Origin: Arsenicibacter rosenii
GTDB lineage: Bacteria; Bacteroidota; Bacteroidia; Cytophagales; Spirosomataceae
Direction: 5' to 3'
NCBI RefSeq assembly: GCF_001870735.1
Contig: NZ_MORL01000003.1
Span: forward strand, 372,001 to 436,000
Length of the DNA: 64,000 bases
Shown here: positions 63,098 through 64,000 of the stretch, piece by piece
Position numbering within the stretch: the stretch's first letter is position 1
Layout of the letters: every line of letters begins with the position of its first letter
Notes under the pieces: generated by a model
Seen by the model: the letters and a program-made list of their open reading frames with translations, nothing else
Told to the model about the DNA's origin: nothing
The model's database searches: none
Made by a program: the position numbers and the translations under genes

Positions 63098-64000
63098 ATG
63101 CTGGATAAGGTTAAAGAAATACATCAGGACATAGACCAGTTTGTGGTCAGTAATAAAGAGCAGCTGGAGCAGTTCCGGCTCAGATTCATTAGCCGGAAAG
63201 GCGTAGTAACCGAGCTTTTCGAAGGGCTGAAGACAGTCGCTCAGGAAGATCGGCGGGCTGTAGGCCAGGAGCTTAACGCATTAAAGAATAAGGCACAGGA
63301 ACGATTCCAGGCATTTTCAGAAGCCCTTGAACACCAGGGCAATGATGCTCAGGGCCCTGCACAGGATCTGACGCTGCCGACATTCCCGAATCTGACGGGA
63401 ACCCAGCACCCGCTTTCGCTGGTACGCCAGCGCATTATCCAGATCTTCGAACGCATTGGCTTCGATGTATCCGACGGACCGGAGATTGAATCAGACTGGT
63501 ATAACTTCGGTGCCCTGAACTTCCCCGATAATCACCCTGCGCGCGATATGCAGGATACGTTTTTCATCGAAAAGAAAGGGGAAGGGTCGGATACCGACAT
63601 GCTGTTGCGTACGCATACATCAAACGTACAGATCCGGCTGATGGAACATAAAAAGCCGCCTATCCGGTCGATTATGCCAGGCCGGGTATACCGGAATGAA
63701 ACCATTTCGGCCCGTGCACACTGTATGTTTCACCAGGTAGAAGGCCTTTACATTGACCGTAATGTCGGGTTTAAGGACCTGAAAGACACGCTGTACCATT
63801 TTGCGAAGGAGATGTTCGGCAAAGACACGAAGGTACGTTACCGGCCATCGTTCTTCCCGTTTACGGAACCAAGCGCCGAAATTGATATTTCGTGCCAGAT
63901 CTGTAAAGGGGTCGGCTGTAACATCTGTAAACATTCCGGCTGGGTTGAAATCGCCGGTTCCGGCATGGTTGATCCCCAGGTATTAGCCAATTGTGGTATT
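63098..64000 (+). CDS. pheS: Phenylalanine-tRNA ligase alpha subunit (3' end cut by window edge)
   Basis: 301 codons to the window edge from the ATG at 63098 (MLDKVKEIHQ). N-terminal coiled-coil region with RLRFISRKGVVTELF, then class II core: HPLSLVRQRIIQIFERIGFDVSDGPEIESDWYNF, DTFFIEKK, LLRTHTSNVQIRLM, GRVYRNETISARAHCMFHQVEGL, and FFPFTEPSAEIDI with the metal-like Cys pairs CQICKGVGCNIC. About 40 residues are missing at the C-terminus. pheT presumably follows or lies elsewhere. Confidence 0.95.
   Translation, partial: MLDKVKEIHQDIDQFVVSNKEQLEQFRLRFISRKGVVTELFEGLKTVAQEDRRAVGQELNALKNKAQERFQAFSEALEHQGNDAQGPAQDLTLPTFPNLTGTQHPLSLVRQRIIQIFERIGFDVSDGPEIESDWYNFGALNFPDNHPARDMQDTFFIEKKGEGSDTDMLLRTHTSNVQIRLMEHKKPPIRSIMPGRVYRNETISARAHCMFHQVEGLYIDRNVGFKDLKDTLYHFAKEMFGKDTKVRYRPSFFPFTEPSAEIDISCQICKGVGCNICKHSGWVEIAGSGMVDPQVLANCGI

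Overview
The window is a stretch of chromosome from a Bacteroidota bacterium, most likely a Cytophagales/Spirosoma-like member. Signs of this are the lack of Shine-Dalgarno sites, TAnnTTTG-type promoters, a FecI-type sigma factor with FecR and an STN-domain protein, several LytTR regulators, menaquinone (menB, menE) and bacillithiol (bshB1) genes, and very long Ig/RCC1/beta-helix surface proteins. The genus is inferred. No rRNA, tRNA, CRISPR array, transposase, integrase or phage gene was found.

Layout. 1-9.2 kb: rlmI (cut by the left edge), a Tat-exported TIM-barrel isomerase, menB, a DUF2452 gene, a Rieske lipoprotein, menE, metF, a PAP2 phosphatase coupled to a nitrilase-like gene, and bshB1. 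9.3-19.5 kb: an LEA14-like protein, then a carbohydrate region with an MFS transporter, two Gfo/Idh/MocA oxidoreductases, a four-helix-bundle (S23-like) gene, a sugar isomerase, an RibD/DHFR-like reductase, a Uma2-like gene, and a myo-inositol oxygenase divergent from a LacI regulator with palindromic operators between them. 19.5-30.3 kb: a beta-barrel protein, an exported RidA, DUF2461, a subtilisin-like protease, hldD, queD-lpxB, a HepT/MntA toxin-antitoxin pair, sufB and a GT-C-like membrane protein. 30.5-41.3 kb: leuS (with an in-frame palindromic repeat), a TlpA-like thioredoxin, a LytS/LytTR two-component pair, a sigma-FecR-STN operon and an orphan LytTR regulator. 41.3-49.5 kb: two very large exported surface proteins that share a C-terminal module. 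49.8-64 kb: a NamZ-like muramidase, a membrane LytTR regulator, two unknown membrane proteins, maeB, trpS, an alpha/beta hydrolase, PAP2, radA, a PorT-like barrel, two tandem LytTR-only regulators and pheS (cut by the right edge).

The most unusual signal lies between the genes. At least ten intergenic or gene-end sites carry long imperfect inverted repeats (or single arms) built from short reiterated words. One strand of the arm is nearly free of C and the other nearly free of G. Three word families recur: GAGTGATTGAGCGAATGAG, GAGTGAAAGAGCGAAAG and GAATGGATAATGAATAATG. The G-poor strand usually lies directly upstream of a start codon. In one copy (14432-14896) the loop holds the S23-like four-helix-bundle gene, the same layout as the ORF-bearing intervening sequences of bacterial 23S rRNA. 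I propose, as inference, that these hairpins are a family of IVS-like mobile or self-copying elements, with the S23-bearing copy as the complete form and the others as ORF-less relics.
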